A stretch of DNA of 64,000 nucleotides, from NCBI RefSeq assembly GCF_008704395.1, contig NZ_CP023695.1, positions 6,076,001 to 6,140,000 on the forward strand, written 5' to 3'. Below are positions 25,454 to 33,194 of the stretch, piece after piece; position 1 is the stretch's first letter; the number at the start of each line of letters is the position of its first letter. Made by a program: the position numbers and the translations under genes. The notes below the pieces were generated by a model, which had not been told where the DNA came from, did no database searches, and saw nothing but the letters and a program-made list of their open reading frames with translations. The stretch comes from Streptomyces alboniger (GTDB lineage Bacteria; Actinomycetota; Actinomycetes; Streptomycetales; Streptomycetaceae).

Positions 25454-27133
25454 TCAGGCCGGGGTCGTGCCGGTCAGGCGTTGCCAGAGGCGGTCGTCCT
25501 GCCTGAAGAGCCGGTCCTTGACCTGAGTCGGGCGGATCCCGCTCCCTACCGCGGCGTGCCAGTCCTGGTGGAAGGCGGTGGGGTCGAGGAGCCGGAGGGC
25601 AGGGGCGCAGAGCCGACGGTCCGCACGGGCTCGCCGATAGTCGGCGGATTCCCGCTGTAGGGCGGCGTCGAGCAGAACTGCGAAGCGGCTGGACTCGGCG
25701 GCCTGCCAGGAGGTGTGCGGGGCCACCGCGAAGACGTAGTGCGAGGCCCCCGCCTGGCGTTCGACCCGACAGGCGACGTTGGAGATACCAAGTCCGGTGG
25801 CGTCGAGGGCGGTTCGCAAGGCCCGGACGACCTGAGACTCGCGCAGCCGCTCACCGACCGCGTCGGAACGATTGGCCCGGCCCGCGTACGCCACCCGCGG
25901 CACTCCGTCGACCAGGTCCTCGACCCGGATGACATCGCCGACGGCGTACCGGTAGAGCCCGCCGACATGGCTGAAGATCACGTGGTACTCGCGCCCGACC
26001 TCCAGCTCGTGCGGCAGCAGGGTCTGGGTATCAGGCGCGAGATCGGCGTCGGCGTCCACGAATTCGTACACGGCCGCCGACACCACGAGGCTCCCGGCAG
26101 AGCCGTGGCGGTCCAGGGGCACCCCGACCGGCCCCTCGGACGCCGCGACCGGCGCCGGCAGGGCCTGTACGCCTGCACCGAACCGCTCACGCAGTGCGGG
26201 CAGGTAGAGGGATGCCACCCCCGTCGTCCAACCGAACAGCGCACGGACGCGGGGCCATACTTGGGACGGATTCACGACACCGAAGTAGGCGGCGAGCCGC
26301 TCCAGTTCGGCCGCCCGGTGCGGGTCGGGGCTTCCGTACGGAACGCCCCCCAGGGTGCCGTCCCGCACGTCTCGGACGATCCGGTCCCACCACAGTTCGA
26401 GCTGGTACGGGACGGCCGCGATCATGGCCGGGTTGATCCCGATGAGACAGCGCACATCGCTCTGCACCGCTAGCCGCAGCCTCAGGTACATCTTCTCCAG
26501 ATGGTCGTCGGGCGCGACATCCACCGGGAGAGTGGCCCAGGGGGCCGCGGTGCCGAGCTCGGCCGAGAGCGGCTCACCGAACTTCTCGCCGAAGTCGACC
26601 TGGCTGGCGCCGACATGGGGCTGCCCGTCAGCCGTCGTGGGAGGCGCGGAGAGCGGGTCGTGCTTGAGGTTGAGAACCGCGTCGGGCCGCTGCGCGATGT
26701 CGGGAAAGCTCTCGAGAAGGGGCGCCCAGGCCGCGTAGTAGAACGGGAAGAAGGTGGTCCTCATGAACCGCGGCGTGATGGGAATTTTTTTGTGGGCGCC
26801 GGTGCTGCCGCTACTGGTGAAGTATACGACCGGCCGGTCGGCGGTCAGCAGGTTCGGCTCGCCCGCCGCCGTGCGCTCGATCAGTGGCGCGTGGGCGGCG
26901 TAATCCTGAATGGGAACGGCTTTGCGTAAGTCGTCGATGTCGCGTATTCGGTCGAAGCCGTACTGCTTGCCGAACTCGGTTCCCGAGTTGAAGTCGACGA
27001 GGTCGGCGAGAACGCGCTGCTGCTGCCCTCGCATCTCGGTGAGCGCCTCACCGAGCCGAGCGCGTTCGGCAAACACGCGCCGCCGGTAGCGGTCCAGATG
27101 CCCGGGGGCTGCCCAGCCTATGTGTGAGGTCAC
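25454..27133 (-). CDS. GH3-family acyl-adenylating amide/ester synthetase
   Basis: This 559-residue protein belongs to the GH3 family, best known in plants for joining jasmonate or auxin to amino acids. The nucleotide loop is TSSGSTGAHKK (106-116), followed by conserved VLNLKHDPLS, IGINPAMIAAV and the YRYAVGDVIRV motif. The enzyme should adenylate a carboxylate and couple it to an amine. A stretch of seven A residues encodes the lysines of the loop, unusual at this GC content. Codon 69 is TTA (26927-26929). The ATGA overlap with the kinase-like gene shows coupling. It is the most informative enzyme of the operon: the product likely contains an amide made without an NRPS. Confidence 0.88.
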   Translation of the reverse strand: MTSHIGWAAPGHLDRYRRRVFAERARLGEALTEMRGQQQRVLADLVDFNSGTEFGKQYGFDRIRDIDDLRKAVPIQDYAAHAPLIERTAAGEPNLLTADRPVVYFTSSGSTGAHKKIPITPRFMRTTFFPFYYAAWAPLLESFPDIAQRPDAVLNLKHDPLSAPPTTADGQPHVGASQVDFGEKFGEPLSAELGTAAPWATLPVDVAPDDHLEKMYLRLRLAVQSDVRCLIGINPAMIAAVPYQLELWWDRIVRDVRDGTLGGVPYGSPDPHRAAELERLAAYFGVVNPSQVWPRVRALFGWTTGVASLYLPALRERFGAGVQALPAPVAASEGPVGVPLDRHGSAGSLVVSAAVYEFVDADADLAPDTQTLLPHELEVGREYHVIFSHVGGLYRYAVGDVIRVEDLVDGVPRVAYAGRANRSDAVGERLRESQVVRALRTALDATGLGISNVACRVERQAGASHYVFAVAPHTSWQAAESSRFAVLLDAALQRESADYRRARADRRLCAPALRLLDPTAFHQDWHAAVGSGIRPTQVKDRLFRQDDRLWQRLTGTTPA

Positions 27134-27759
27134 GAAGTGAGCACCTCCACCACGGCGTCGGCCGCGTGGGCCGCACTGGGCTGTTCCTCGATGATGGTCA
27201 CGGGTAATTCCCTTATCTCTTCCAGCATCAGTTTGTGAAGGCTCTCTTGGTAGTCCTCAAAACCCTGCCATTCGGGGAACTCGCCGAAGTACTCCAGAGC
27301 GTTGAGCCGCGCTCCATTGCCCGAACGCCGCCACGCGGACCTGGGCGAGACGTCCAGGTAGACCACGGCGCGCGGCTGCGGGAACGAGCGCCACCAGGTG
27401 TACATGGGGTTTTCCTCGATCCCGGCCAGCCGGCACTTCGCGAGGATCTTGTAGTAGTAGGAGTCCACCACCACGGGAACGTCGTCGTCCTGGCGCTGGA
27501 TCTCGTCCTTCAGATGGACCACGGCCGTCTGGAGGAGACTGGCCATGAAATCAGCGGAGTACGCCGCTCCAAGATGTGGCAGGACTTCCCCGACCACATC
27601 GTGCCGTAGTCGAGTGACAAGCCCGTGCTCGGGCCTGACGAATGCATCGTCCGTGGAAAGCGTTCGCCATGTCGGCAGCCGGTGCTCAATCTCCGCCATC
27701 ACCGAGGACTTGCCGGCACCGTCCGGGCCGAGCAGGACATAGAAGGGCCTGTCATTCAT
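27130..27759 (-). CDS. Thymidylate kinase-like P-loop protein
   Basis: This 209-residue protein has Walker A GPDGAGKSS (11-19), a DDAFVRP region, a VVVDSYYYKILAK segment where thymidylate kinases bind the substrate phosphate, and a LID-like stretch PRSAWRRSGN. Family members transfer phosphate from ATP to nucleotides, but cluster-borne members often have other substrates. It is the first gene of the ten-gene operon; ATG 27759 follows GGGGGAGG. Codons ATA-AGG-GAA-TTA occur together at 182-185, a cluster of rare codons. As promoter-proximal gene with the rarest codons, it could limit expression of the operon. Confidence 0.78.
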   Translation of the reverse strand: MNDRPFYVLLGPDGAGKSSVMAEIEHRLPTWRTLSTDDAFVRPEHGLVTRLRHDVVGEVLPHLGAAYSADFMASLLQTAVVHLKDEIQRQDDDVPVVVDSYYYKILAKCRLAGIEENPMYTWWRSFPQPRAVVYLDVSPRSAWRRSGNGARLNALEYFGEFPEWQGFEDYQESLHKLMLEEIRELPVTIIEEQPSAAHAADAVVEVLTS

Positions 27760-28243
27760 CGACACCTCCCCCGCTGGGAACATTCCGATGAAATCGACGA
27801 TTCGGGCCGATGAAGTCGTATCCGGTCGGCGGCGAAGAATGGGCCGTCTCGTGGCCGGTATGGGAACTGGTTCCGATGATGAGGCTGTCAAACCTGGGCA
27901 TAGGTGTCCCTAGAGCTTTCATGCAGAAATGGGGTGCATCGTGACGAATCGAGGGTCAATCACTAAGCGTTTCCGTGTCCGCCGACCTGACAGGCCCGAA
28001 ACGTTACCTCAATGCGGGCCGTGGTCTCCAGATTTTCAGGCGATAAATTCGCCATAAGCGCCGACCGGGACGGCCGGGTCGGGGCGTTCGGGGCCATTGT
28101 TTTACCCAGTTTGTTGGGCCACTAATCGCCCCGGTAGGTGAGCGACAGGCCCGCGCGGCAGGCGAGTGTGCTCTGCGAGCGCCGCGTGGGGGAGCGGAGG
28201 CGGGATCCGGGGTAGTGGTCCCGCCTCCCCGCCCCGCTCAACG
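27760..28243. promoter_or_regulatory. Leader region of the ten-gene operon
   Basis: This 484-bp spacer must hold the promoter of the minus-strand operon. It is more AT-rich than its flanks between 27900 and 28110. A short inverted repeat GGCGA-TAAAT-TCGCC (28039-28053) may be an operator. No gene is supported, and exact promoter boxes cannot be named. Confidence 0.5.
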
Positions 28244-29140
28244 TCACCGGCCGAGCCGGCCGCGCACCATGTCGCGTATCCCGTTCAGTTCTTCGACCTT
28301 CAGGCACCCGGCGACGGCGGCGTAGGTGGCGATCAGTACGAGGCCGCCCGCCGCCAGGGCCGTGGTGGACCCCAGGGAGCCGGTGCCCATGGCTCCGATG
28401 AGGAGGTAGGCGATCGTGCCGCCTGCCAGGGCCGCCGGGATCGCGGCGGCGGTGAGGCGTGCGTACGTACGTACGTGCCACGCGGGCCCCGTCGAGGTCG
28501 CCGCCCAGGCGGTCGCGCAGTCGGCGCCAGGCCACCCCGACGCCTACCGCGAAGGCGAGCCCGTATGAGGCTGCTGCCGATGACCGCCCAGCGGGCCGGC
28601 AGGACGACGAAGGAGACGGCCGCCCCTGCCGCGTTGACCAGGGACACGACGACGGTGTTGTAGAAGGGCGTGCGGGTGTCCTCGAAGGCGTGGAAGCCGC
28701 GCGGGCGATGCGCGGCAGGACCGCGGTCATGACGGACACGGTGATGATGGCCTGCGGCATCTGCCACAGCTGCAAGGCGAAGTTGTAGGCGGTGACGCCG
28801 GTGCCGGGGTGCCCCTGCTTCTCGGCGATGGGCACCGCCCAGGTGGCGAGTTGGGTGACCACGATCAGGCCGAGCTGGTCGGCGAGGACGAAGAGCAGGG
28901 TCCACTTGGCGAGGCCGAGCGCTCTGCCGAGGCCCAGCAGACGTACGCCTGCGAGGTGATGGTGTGGGCGCCGACGTCGGAGTGGGAGAACGTGCCGAAC
29001 GCCCAGATGAACGCGCCGAAGGACGCGATGATCAGGACGTTGTCGATTACGGGCGTCCACGTCATGGCGCCGAGCAGGGCGAGGACAAGGGTCATGAGGC
29101 GGTTGGCGTACGCCTCGCCGCCGTCTTCGTCATCTCTCGT
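28244..29140 (-). pseudogene. murJ: Frameshifted remnant of MurJ/MviN lipid II flippase
   Basis: Three minus-strand frames carry consecutive parts of a MurJ-type flippase. First comes MTLVLALLGAMTW and TPVIDNVLIIASFGAF (about 29090-28970). Then LAKWTLLFVLADQLG, TGVTAYNFALQLWQMP and SVMTAVLPRIARA (about 28905-28700). Then FEDTRTPFYNTVVVS, VVLPARWAVIG and the C-terminal end VRGRLGR before a stop at 28244. The N-terminal third and parts of the middle are missing and at least three frame changes occur, so no functional protein is made. It probably marks an old recombination from the chromosomal murJ locus. Confidence 0.85.
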
Positions 29141-29468
29141 CGCCCGCGCCGGACTTCAGCAGCCCGGTGCGTTGGCGGGTACGCCTGGCGCCGGCTGTAC
29201 CGCGAGTTCATCGCTGTCCACCCCGTGCTTCTTCACCGGCCGCGGCCCGGCGCCTGCCCCACGGCCCTGGAGCGGCCGGCCGTTGCACTGGCCCGGGCCG
29301 TGTGCCGCGAGAGGGGGAGCGGGAAGGGGGAGTCCGTGGTGTCCACAGGCGCCAAGGGCCCGGTGGGGGACCCTGATCGGTGAGGCCGACAGGTGATGCT
29401 CATGATGGCCCAAAGGGGTTTGCGGCAACGTTCAAACGATCAGGGGAAGGCAGGCAGTCGGCCCCGCC
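29141..29468. other. Intergenic stretch without a supported gene
   Basis: These 328 bp lie between the murJ remnant and the end of the histidine kinase gene. Open frames exist on both strands but none has a ribosome binding site or recognisable domain. The sequence may be further degraded murJ or flanking DNA. Confidence 0.5.
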
Positions 29469-30626
29469 TCACTCGGGCACCTCGGCCGTCACCGCCCACC
29501 GCGTGTCCCCGTCCAGGCGGTTCACGACGAGGGAGCCGCCGACCAGGGCCAGGCGTTCCCGCATGCCCGTGAGGCCGTAGCCGGGCGCGTGGTCCGGGTC
29601 GGGGAGGCTCGACGTCGGCGTGGCGTTCTCCACGGTGAGCCGCAGCGCGTCCGCGCGGTACTCCACCGTCACCCCGATGGTCTCGCCGGGGGCGTGCTTG
29701 GCGGCGTTGGTCAGCGCCTCGCGTGCCGTCTGCACCAGCGAGACCGTGGCCGCGGGGGAGAGCGGACGCAGTTCGCCCACGATGTCCACGTGTACCTCGC
29801 TGGGGTGGTTCGAACGGTGCTGCCCGGCGAGGCTCTTGAGCGCCTCGGGGAGCGAGGGCACATCTCCCCGCAGGGCCGCCACCGCGTTCCGCGCCTCGAC
29901 CAGGCCCTCGTCCGCCAGCCGGTTGGACCGGCGCACCCGGGCCAGCGCCCCGGCCGAGTCGCCCTTCTCTATCAGTGCGGTGGCCACCTTGAGCTGGACG
30001 CTCAGCGCGCCCAGGGAGTGGGCGAGTACGTCGTGCATCTCCCGTGCGATCCTGCTGCGTTCACCCAGCGCGGCGGCCCGCGCCTGCTCCTGCTGGATCA
30101 GCTGGTTCTGCGCCAGCAGTTGCTCGGCCTGCCTGGCCCGGCCCTCGTACTGGCGCCGGTTGAGGCCGAACAGCGTCAGCACGAGGGCCAGCATCGTGTA
30201 GCCCAGCACGTACGTGAGTGGCTGCCCCGCCAGTACGCAACTGATCCAGATGGCCACCAGGCACGCGCACGTCACGACCGTGAGCATGCGCGCGGAGGAG
30301 GTGATCATCGAGGTGAACCTGCCGAGCAGTACGCACAGCATGATCACCGCGGTCGCGTCGTCGGAGTACCCCACGACCAGGGCCGGCAGCAGCGCGCTCG
30401 CCGCCAGCATGGCACTGGCGGCCTCGGGCCGGACGGGGTGCAGGACCATGAACAGGGTCCAGCACAGCAGGCTCGCCGCGTACACGCCCCAGACCCAGAG
30501 CGTGTCCTCCCTGGCCGTGACCATGGCCACGACGAGCACGGCCGTACCGAGGAACTGCACCACGAGCCAGGCGGGCGCCAGCCGGTCCACGATGCGCCAA
30601 CTGCCGCGTGCGGGTGCCTTGTTCAC
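29469..30626 (-). CDS. NarL-type sensor histidine kinase
   Basis: This 385-residue protein has an N-terminal membrane region of about five to six hydrophobic helices (beginning WLVVQFLGTAVLVVAMV), a coiled region, and a HisKA_3 dimerisation domain with the phospho-acceptor H198 in REMHDVLAHSLGAL. It ends in an HATPase domain (N-box EALTNAAKHA, G-box GYGLTGMRERLALVGG). The GTG start follows GGAGCAAG; the frame is open further upstream without a good site. It probably phosphorylates the response regulator encoded divergently at 31252. Two tiny membrane-protein genes precede it in the same operon and may modulate sensing. Confidence 0.9.
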   Translation of the reverse strand: MNKAPARGSWRIVDRLAPAWLVVQFLGTAVLVVAMVTAREDTLWVWGVYAASLLCWTLFMVLHPVRPEAASAMLAASALLPALVVGYSDDATAVIMLCVLLGRFTSMITSSARMLTVVTCACLVAIWISCVLAGQPLTYVLGYTMLALVLTLFGLNRRQYEGRARQAEQLLAQNQLIQQEQARAAALGERSRIAREMHDVLAHSLGALSVQLKVATALIEKGDSAGALARVRRSNRLADEGLVEARNAVAALRGDVPSLPEALKSLAGQHRSNHPSEVHVDIVGELRPLSPAATVSLVQTAREALTNAAKHAPGETIGVTVEYRADALRLTVENATPTSSLPDPDHAPGYGLTGMRERLALVGGSLVVNRLDGDTRWAVTAEVPE

Positions 30627-30673
30627 CTTGCTCCAACGATGTCGCGCGATGGCCCCGGGATGTGTGGGCAAGC

Positions 30674-30832
30674 CTATTTGGGGCCCGTTCTCCGATAGAT
30701 GATGATCATGGCGATCAGTACGAGAATAACCGCTGCCACCACGATGCCCATCTTCCACAGCCGGTCCAGCAGCACCGCGAAGAGGATGTCTCCCGCCTCC
30801 TCACCGCCTGCCTGCTGAACCGTCCCGTTCAT
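30674..30832 (-). CDS. Small single-pass membrane protein
   Basis: This is a 52-residue protein starting MNGTVQQAGGEEAGD, with one hydrophobic helix (GIVVAAVILVLIAMIIIY, about 29-46) and a short basic tail RRTGPK. Its ATG overlaps the stop codon of the upstream 73-residue membrane protein (ATGA) and its stop lies 47 bp before the kinase start. Coding status is supported by overlap, strand and a sensible membrane topology. I infer a role with the kinase, for example as an accessory sensor, but have no family match. Confidence 0.7.
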   Translation of the reverse strand: MNGTVQQAGGEEAGDILFAVLLDRLWKMGIVVAAVILVLIAMIIIYRRTGPK

Positions 30833-31050
30833 GAGCGGCCACCGCCCTTGGTGTCGCGGTCCAGGGCCCGGAGCCGGCCCCGCACGGTGTGCTCCACCCG
30901 CCTTCTGAGCACGCCGAGACGGCCGCTGCGCTTGAGGACGATCAGGATCGTGAAGGCGATGATCACGAGCACTGCGACGGCGCCGACGATCAGGGCGAAG
31001 CGGATCAACAGGATGGTCATGACCGTATCGAGGTCCAGGGCCAGGCTCAT
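30829..31050 (-). CDS. Small membrane protein heading the kinase operon
   Basis: This is a 73-residue protein starting MSLALDLDTVM, with one long hydrophobic segment (ILLIRFALIVGAVAVLVIIAFTI, about 13-37) and a basic C-terminal half (RSGRLGVLRRRVEH and beyond). The ATG follows GGAAGGAACGCAC. The frame is open upstream, but there is no ribosome binding site there and the family-like hydrophobic N-terminus argues for this start. It is the first gene of the operon with the 52-residue protein and the kinase. Confidence 0.72.
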   Translation of the reverse strand: MSLALDLDTVMTILLIRFALIVGAVAVLVIIAFTILIVLKRSGRLGVLRRRVEHTVRGRLRALDRDTKGGGRS

Positions 31051-31251
31051 GTGCGTTCCTTCCGGGGAATGCCCAGAGGGTAGGGACGAGGGGCCGTGCC
31101 GCGGGCCCACCCTGTGGTGGAGATCAGGGCGGAGATCCTCGGCCTGGCAGGTCTGCGGATTGCGGGTAGGTTGGGTCGCCGAAGGAGAGCGGGGGACGCC
31201 TGGTTCGGCGGCCGCGCTCGGACCGCAAGAGGTGTGTGGGGGGTCGCCGGC

Positions 31252-31971
31252 GTGGATGCTGAGCCCGGTTCGGCGCGGATTCGCGTCATGGTCGTGGACG
31301 ACCAGCAAATCGTTCGTGAAGGTCTGATGTCGTTGCTCGATCTGATGGATGACATCGAGGTGGTGGGAGGCGCGGCCGACGGCGCGGAGGCGGTGCGCCT
31401 AGCCGGCGAGACCTCGCCCCGGGTGGTGCTCATGGACTTGCGCATGCCGGGCATGGGCGGTGCGGAGGCCACCCGGCGGATCCTGTCGGAACACCCGGAC
31501 GTCGCAGTGCTGGTGCTCTCGACGTTCGCCGACGACGAGTCCCTCGTCGACGCGTTGAACGCCGGGGCGTGCGGCTATCTGACCAAGGACGCCAACCAGG
31601 AGCAGATCGCGGTGGCCATCCGCAGCTCCGCCCACGGGCAGTCCACGTTCGATCCGGCGGTGACCCGCCGGCTGACCGCGGCGCTCAGCGTGCCCGCGGC
31701 GCCCCCGGTCGCCCCGAGCCGGTCCTCGCCGCCCCCGTCCGCCCCGGCCCCGGCCCGGCGCCGGGTCAACCCCGACGGTCTGACCGGCCGCGAGGTCGAT
31801 GTGCTCAAGCTGATCGCCCAGGGGCTGAGCAACGGGGAGATCGCCTCGACGCTCTTCATCGAGGAAACGACGGTGAAGACGCACATCAACAACGCCTTCG
31901 CCAAGATCAACGCGCGCAACCGGGCCGACGCCGTGCGCTACGCCTACCAGCAGGGGCTGGCGCGTCCCTGA
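31252..31971 (+). CDS. NarL/FixJ-type response regulator
   Basis: This is a receiver-plus-LuxR regulator of about 239 residues. The receiver has the acidic pair in VMVVDDQQ, phospho-acceptor D62 in VLMDLRMPGMGG, the conserved Ser/Thr in VLVLSTFADD, and Lys in GYLTKDA. A Pro/Ala/Ser-rich linker (PAAPPVAPSRSSPPPSAPAP) leads to the helix-turn-helix LTGREVDVLKLIAQGLSN with ETTVKTHINNAF. The start is uncertain; GTG 31252 gives a normal receiver length, and the open frame continues upstream. It is divergent from the kinase operon, the likely partner. No target can be read from sequence. Confidence 0.88.
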   Translation: MDAEPGSARIRVMVVDDQQIVREGLMSLLDLMDDIEVVGGAADGAEAVRLAGETSPRVVLMDLRMPGMGGAEATRRILSEHPDVAVLVLSTFADDESLVDALNAGACGYLTKDANQEQIAVAIRSSAHGQSTFDPAVTRRLTAALSVPAAPPVAPSRSSPPPSAPAPARRRVNPDGLTGREVDVLKLIAQGLSNGEIASTLFIEETTVKTHINNAFAKINARNRADAVRYAYQQGLARP

Positions 31972-32317
31972 CCGAGTGTCCCTGACCGCGTCCCTGACCG
32001 CGCGTCATGGCACGGGTGTGTCCGAACCCCTACCGTTGAGGTTCATTTGAGGTTTGAGCACCCCTGAGGGGCGGGCATGGCGTAAATCACGTCCGCGCCG
32101 CCTTGATGTCGCCCCCAGGGGGCGCATCCCTCGTGGAACTCGGCCTTTGCGCCTCCGGACCCCTGCGCCACCCCCAGTGCCCGGTGCCGCAAACCCCTCC
32201 ATGTGACCGCGCAGCCCCTAAATAGGGGTACCCCCTACTTTGATCAAGCTGTCTACTATTGCTGCCATCGGCGAGTACGTCGCACCGAGCACTTAATCGA
32301 AGGCGGAACGGCAGCCA
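31972..32317 (+). promoter_or_regulatory. Promoter region of the thioesterase gene
   Basis: This 346-bp spacer contains a GCCCCC-A-GGGGGC hairpin (32111-32123), possibly a terminator for the response-regulator gene. It also has a second palindrome, listed separately, and a TACTAT (32254-32259) that may be a -10 box. No gene is present. Confidence 0.5.
32223..32237. promoter_or_regulatory. Palindrome TAGGGG-TAC-CCCCTA, candidate activator site
   Basis: Perfect 6-bp arms flank a 3-base centre, about 85 bp before the type II thioesterase start. The right arm occupies the place where a -35 box would be for the TACTAT at 32254, typical of activator-dependent promoters. GGGG/CCCC palindromes are bound by several LuxR-type pathway activators, so the LAL proteins are candidates. 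Confidence 0.45.
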
Positions 32318-33064
32318 ATGATTGAAACGATAACCAACACGCCCTGGCTGATACGGTTCCGGTCGGCCCCGCAGGCCAGGACCCGTCTCGTCTGCTTGCC
32401 TCACGCGGGTGGCTCAGCATCTTTTTACTTTCCCATGACCCGGACGGTTGCTCCCGATACGGACGTCCTCGCGGTGCAATATCCGGGACGCCAGGATCGC
32501 CGGTCCGAACCCTGTCTCACGGATTTGGGACAGCTCGCCGACGAGGTCGCGTCGGCCCTTGAGCCGTGGCTCGATCTGCCCACCGTCCTCTTCGGTCACA
32601 GCATGGGGGCGACGCTCGCCTTCGAGGTGGCCCGCCGGCTGGAGCGGAACCCGGCATTCACTCCGCGGCGGATCATCGCCTCGGGGCGGCGCGCACCTTC
32701 CACGCACCGCGACGAGACGGTCCACAAGCGCGACGACGACGGCATCATCGCCGAGATGCGCCTGCTCAGTGGCACCGATCCCCGCATCCTGGCCGACGAG
32801 GAGTTCCTCCGGATGGCGATGCCGGCCATCCGGGGCGACTACACCGCGATCGAGACGTACCGGGTCGAGCCGGGCGCCAAGGTGCGCGCGCCGATCACCG
32901 TGCTCACCGGTGACACCGACGTACGGACGAGCGCGGAAGAGGCCGCGGCGTGGCGGCAGCACACCACCGGTGACTTCGAACTGCACACCTTCGCGGGCGG
33001 TCACTTCTTCCTGGCCGATCACCTGGAGCGGGTCGGCGGAATCGTTTCCGACTGTCTGCTCTAG
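32318..33064 (+). CDS. Type II (editing) thioesterase
   Basis: This 248-residue alpha/beta hydrolase of the TEII family has PHAGGSASFY near the N-terminus (oxyanion region), nucleophile S95 in GHSMG, an Asp in the TGDTDVRT loop around 200, and H229 in GGHFFL. Such enzymes hydrolyse aberrant acyl or acetyl groups from PKS/NRPS carrier proteins and keep the assembly line running. It is the first plus-strand gene of the PKS block, and a hairpin with a T-run follows it, so it is probably transcribed alone. It could serve the PKS at 43244-64000. Confidence 0.93.
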   Translation: MIETITNTPWLIRFRSAPQARTRLVCLPHAGGSASFYFPMTRTVAPDTDVLAVQYPGRQDRRSEPCLTDLGQLADEVASALEPWLDLPTVLFGHSMGATLAFEVARRLERNPAFTPRRIIASGRRAPSTHRDETVHKRDDDGIIAEMRLLSGTDPRILADEEFLRMAMPAIRGDYTAIETYRVEPGAKVRAPITVLTGDTDVRTSAEEAAAWRQHTTGDFELHTFAGGHFFLADHLERVGGIVSDCLL

Positions 33065-33077
33065 TCGGCTGCGCAGA

Positions 33078-33113
33078 ACCCGCGCCCGCATGACCGGCGT
33101 GCGAGGGTTTTTT
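33078..33113 (+). terminator. Hairpin with T-run after the thioesterase gene
   Basis: An imperfect GC-rich stem (CCCGCGCC near 33079 with GGCGTGCGAGGG near 33095) is followed by six T residues (33108-33113). It begins about 15 bp after the thioesterase stop and resembles a rho-independent terminator. Confidence 0.6.
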
Positions 33114-33194
33114 GCGGTTCGCATTCATTGACATAGTATTCACCGTCGGGCTTTCCCTTTCATTGCGAAAGTTCCGGCGGCTCGGGGGAGAAAT

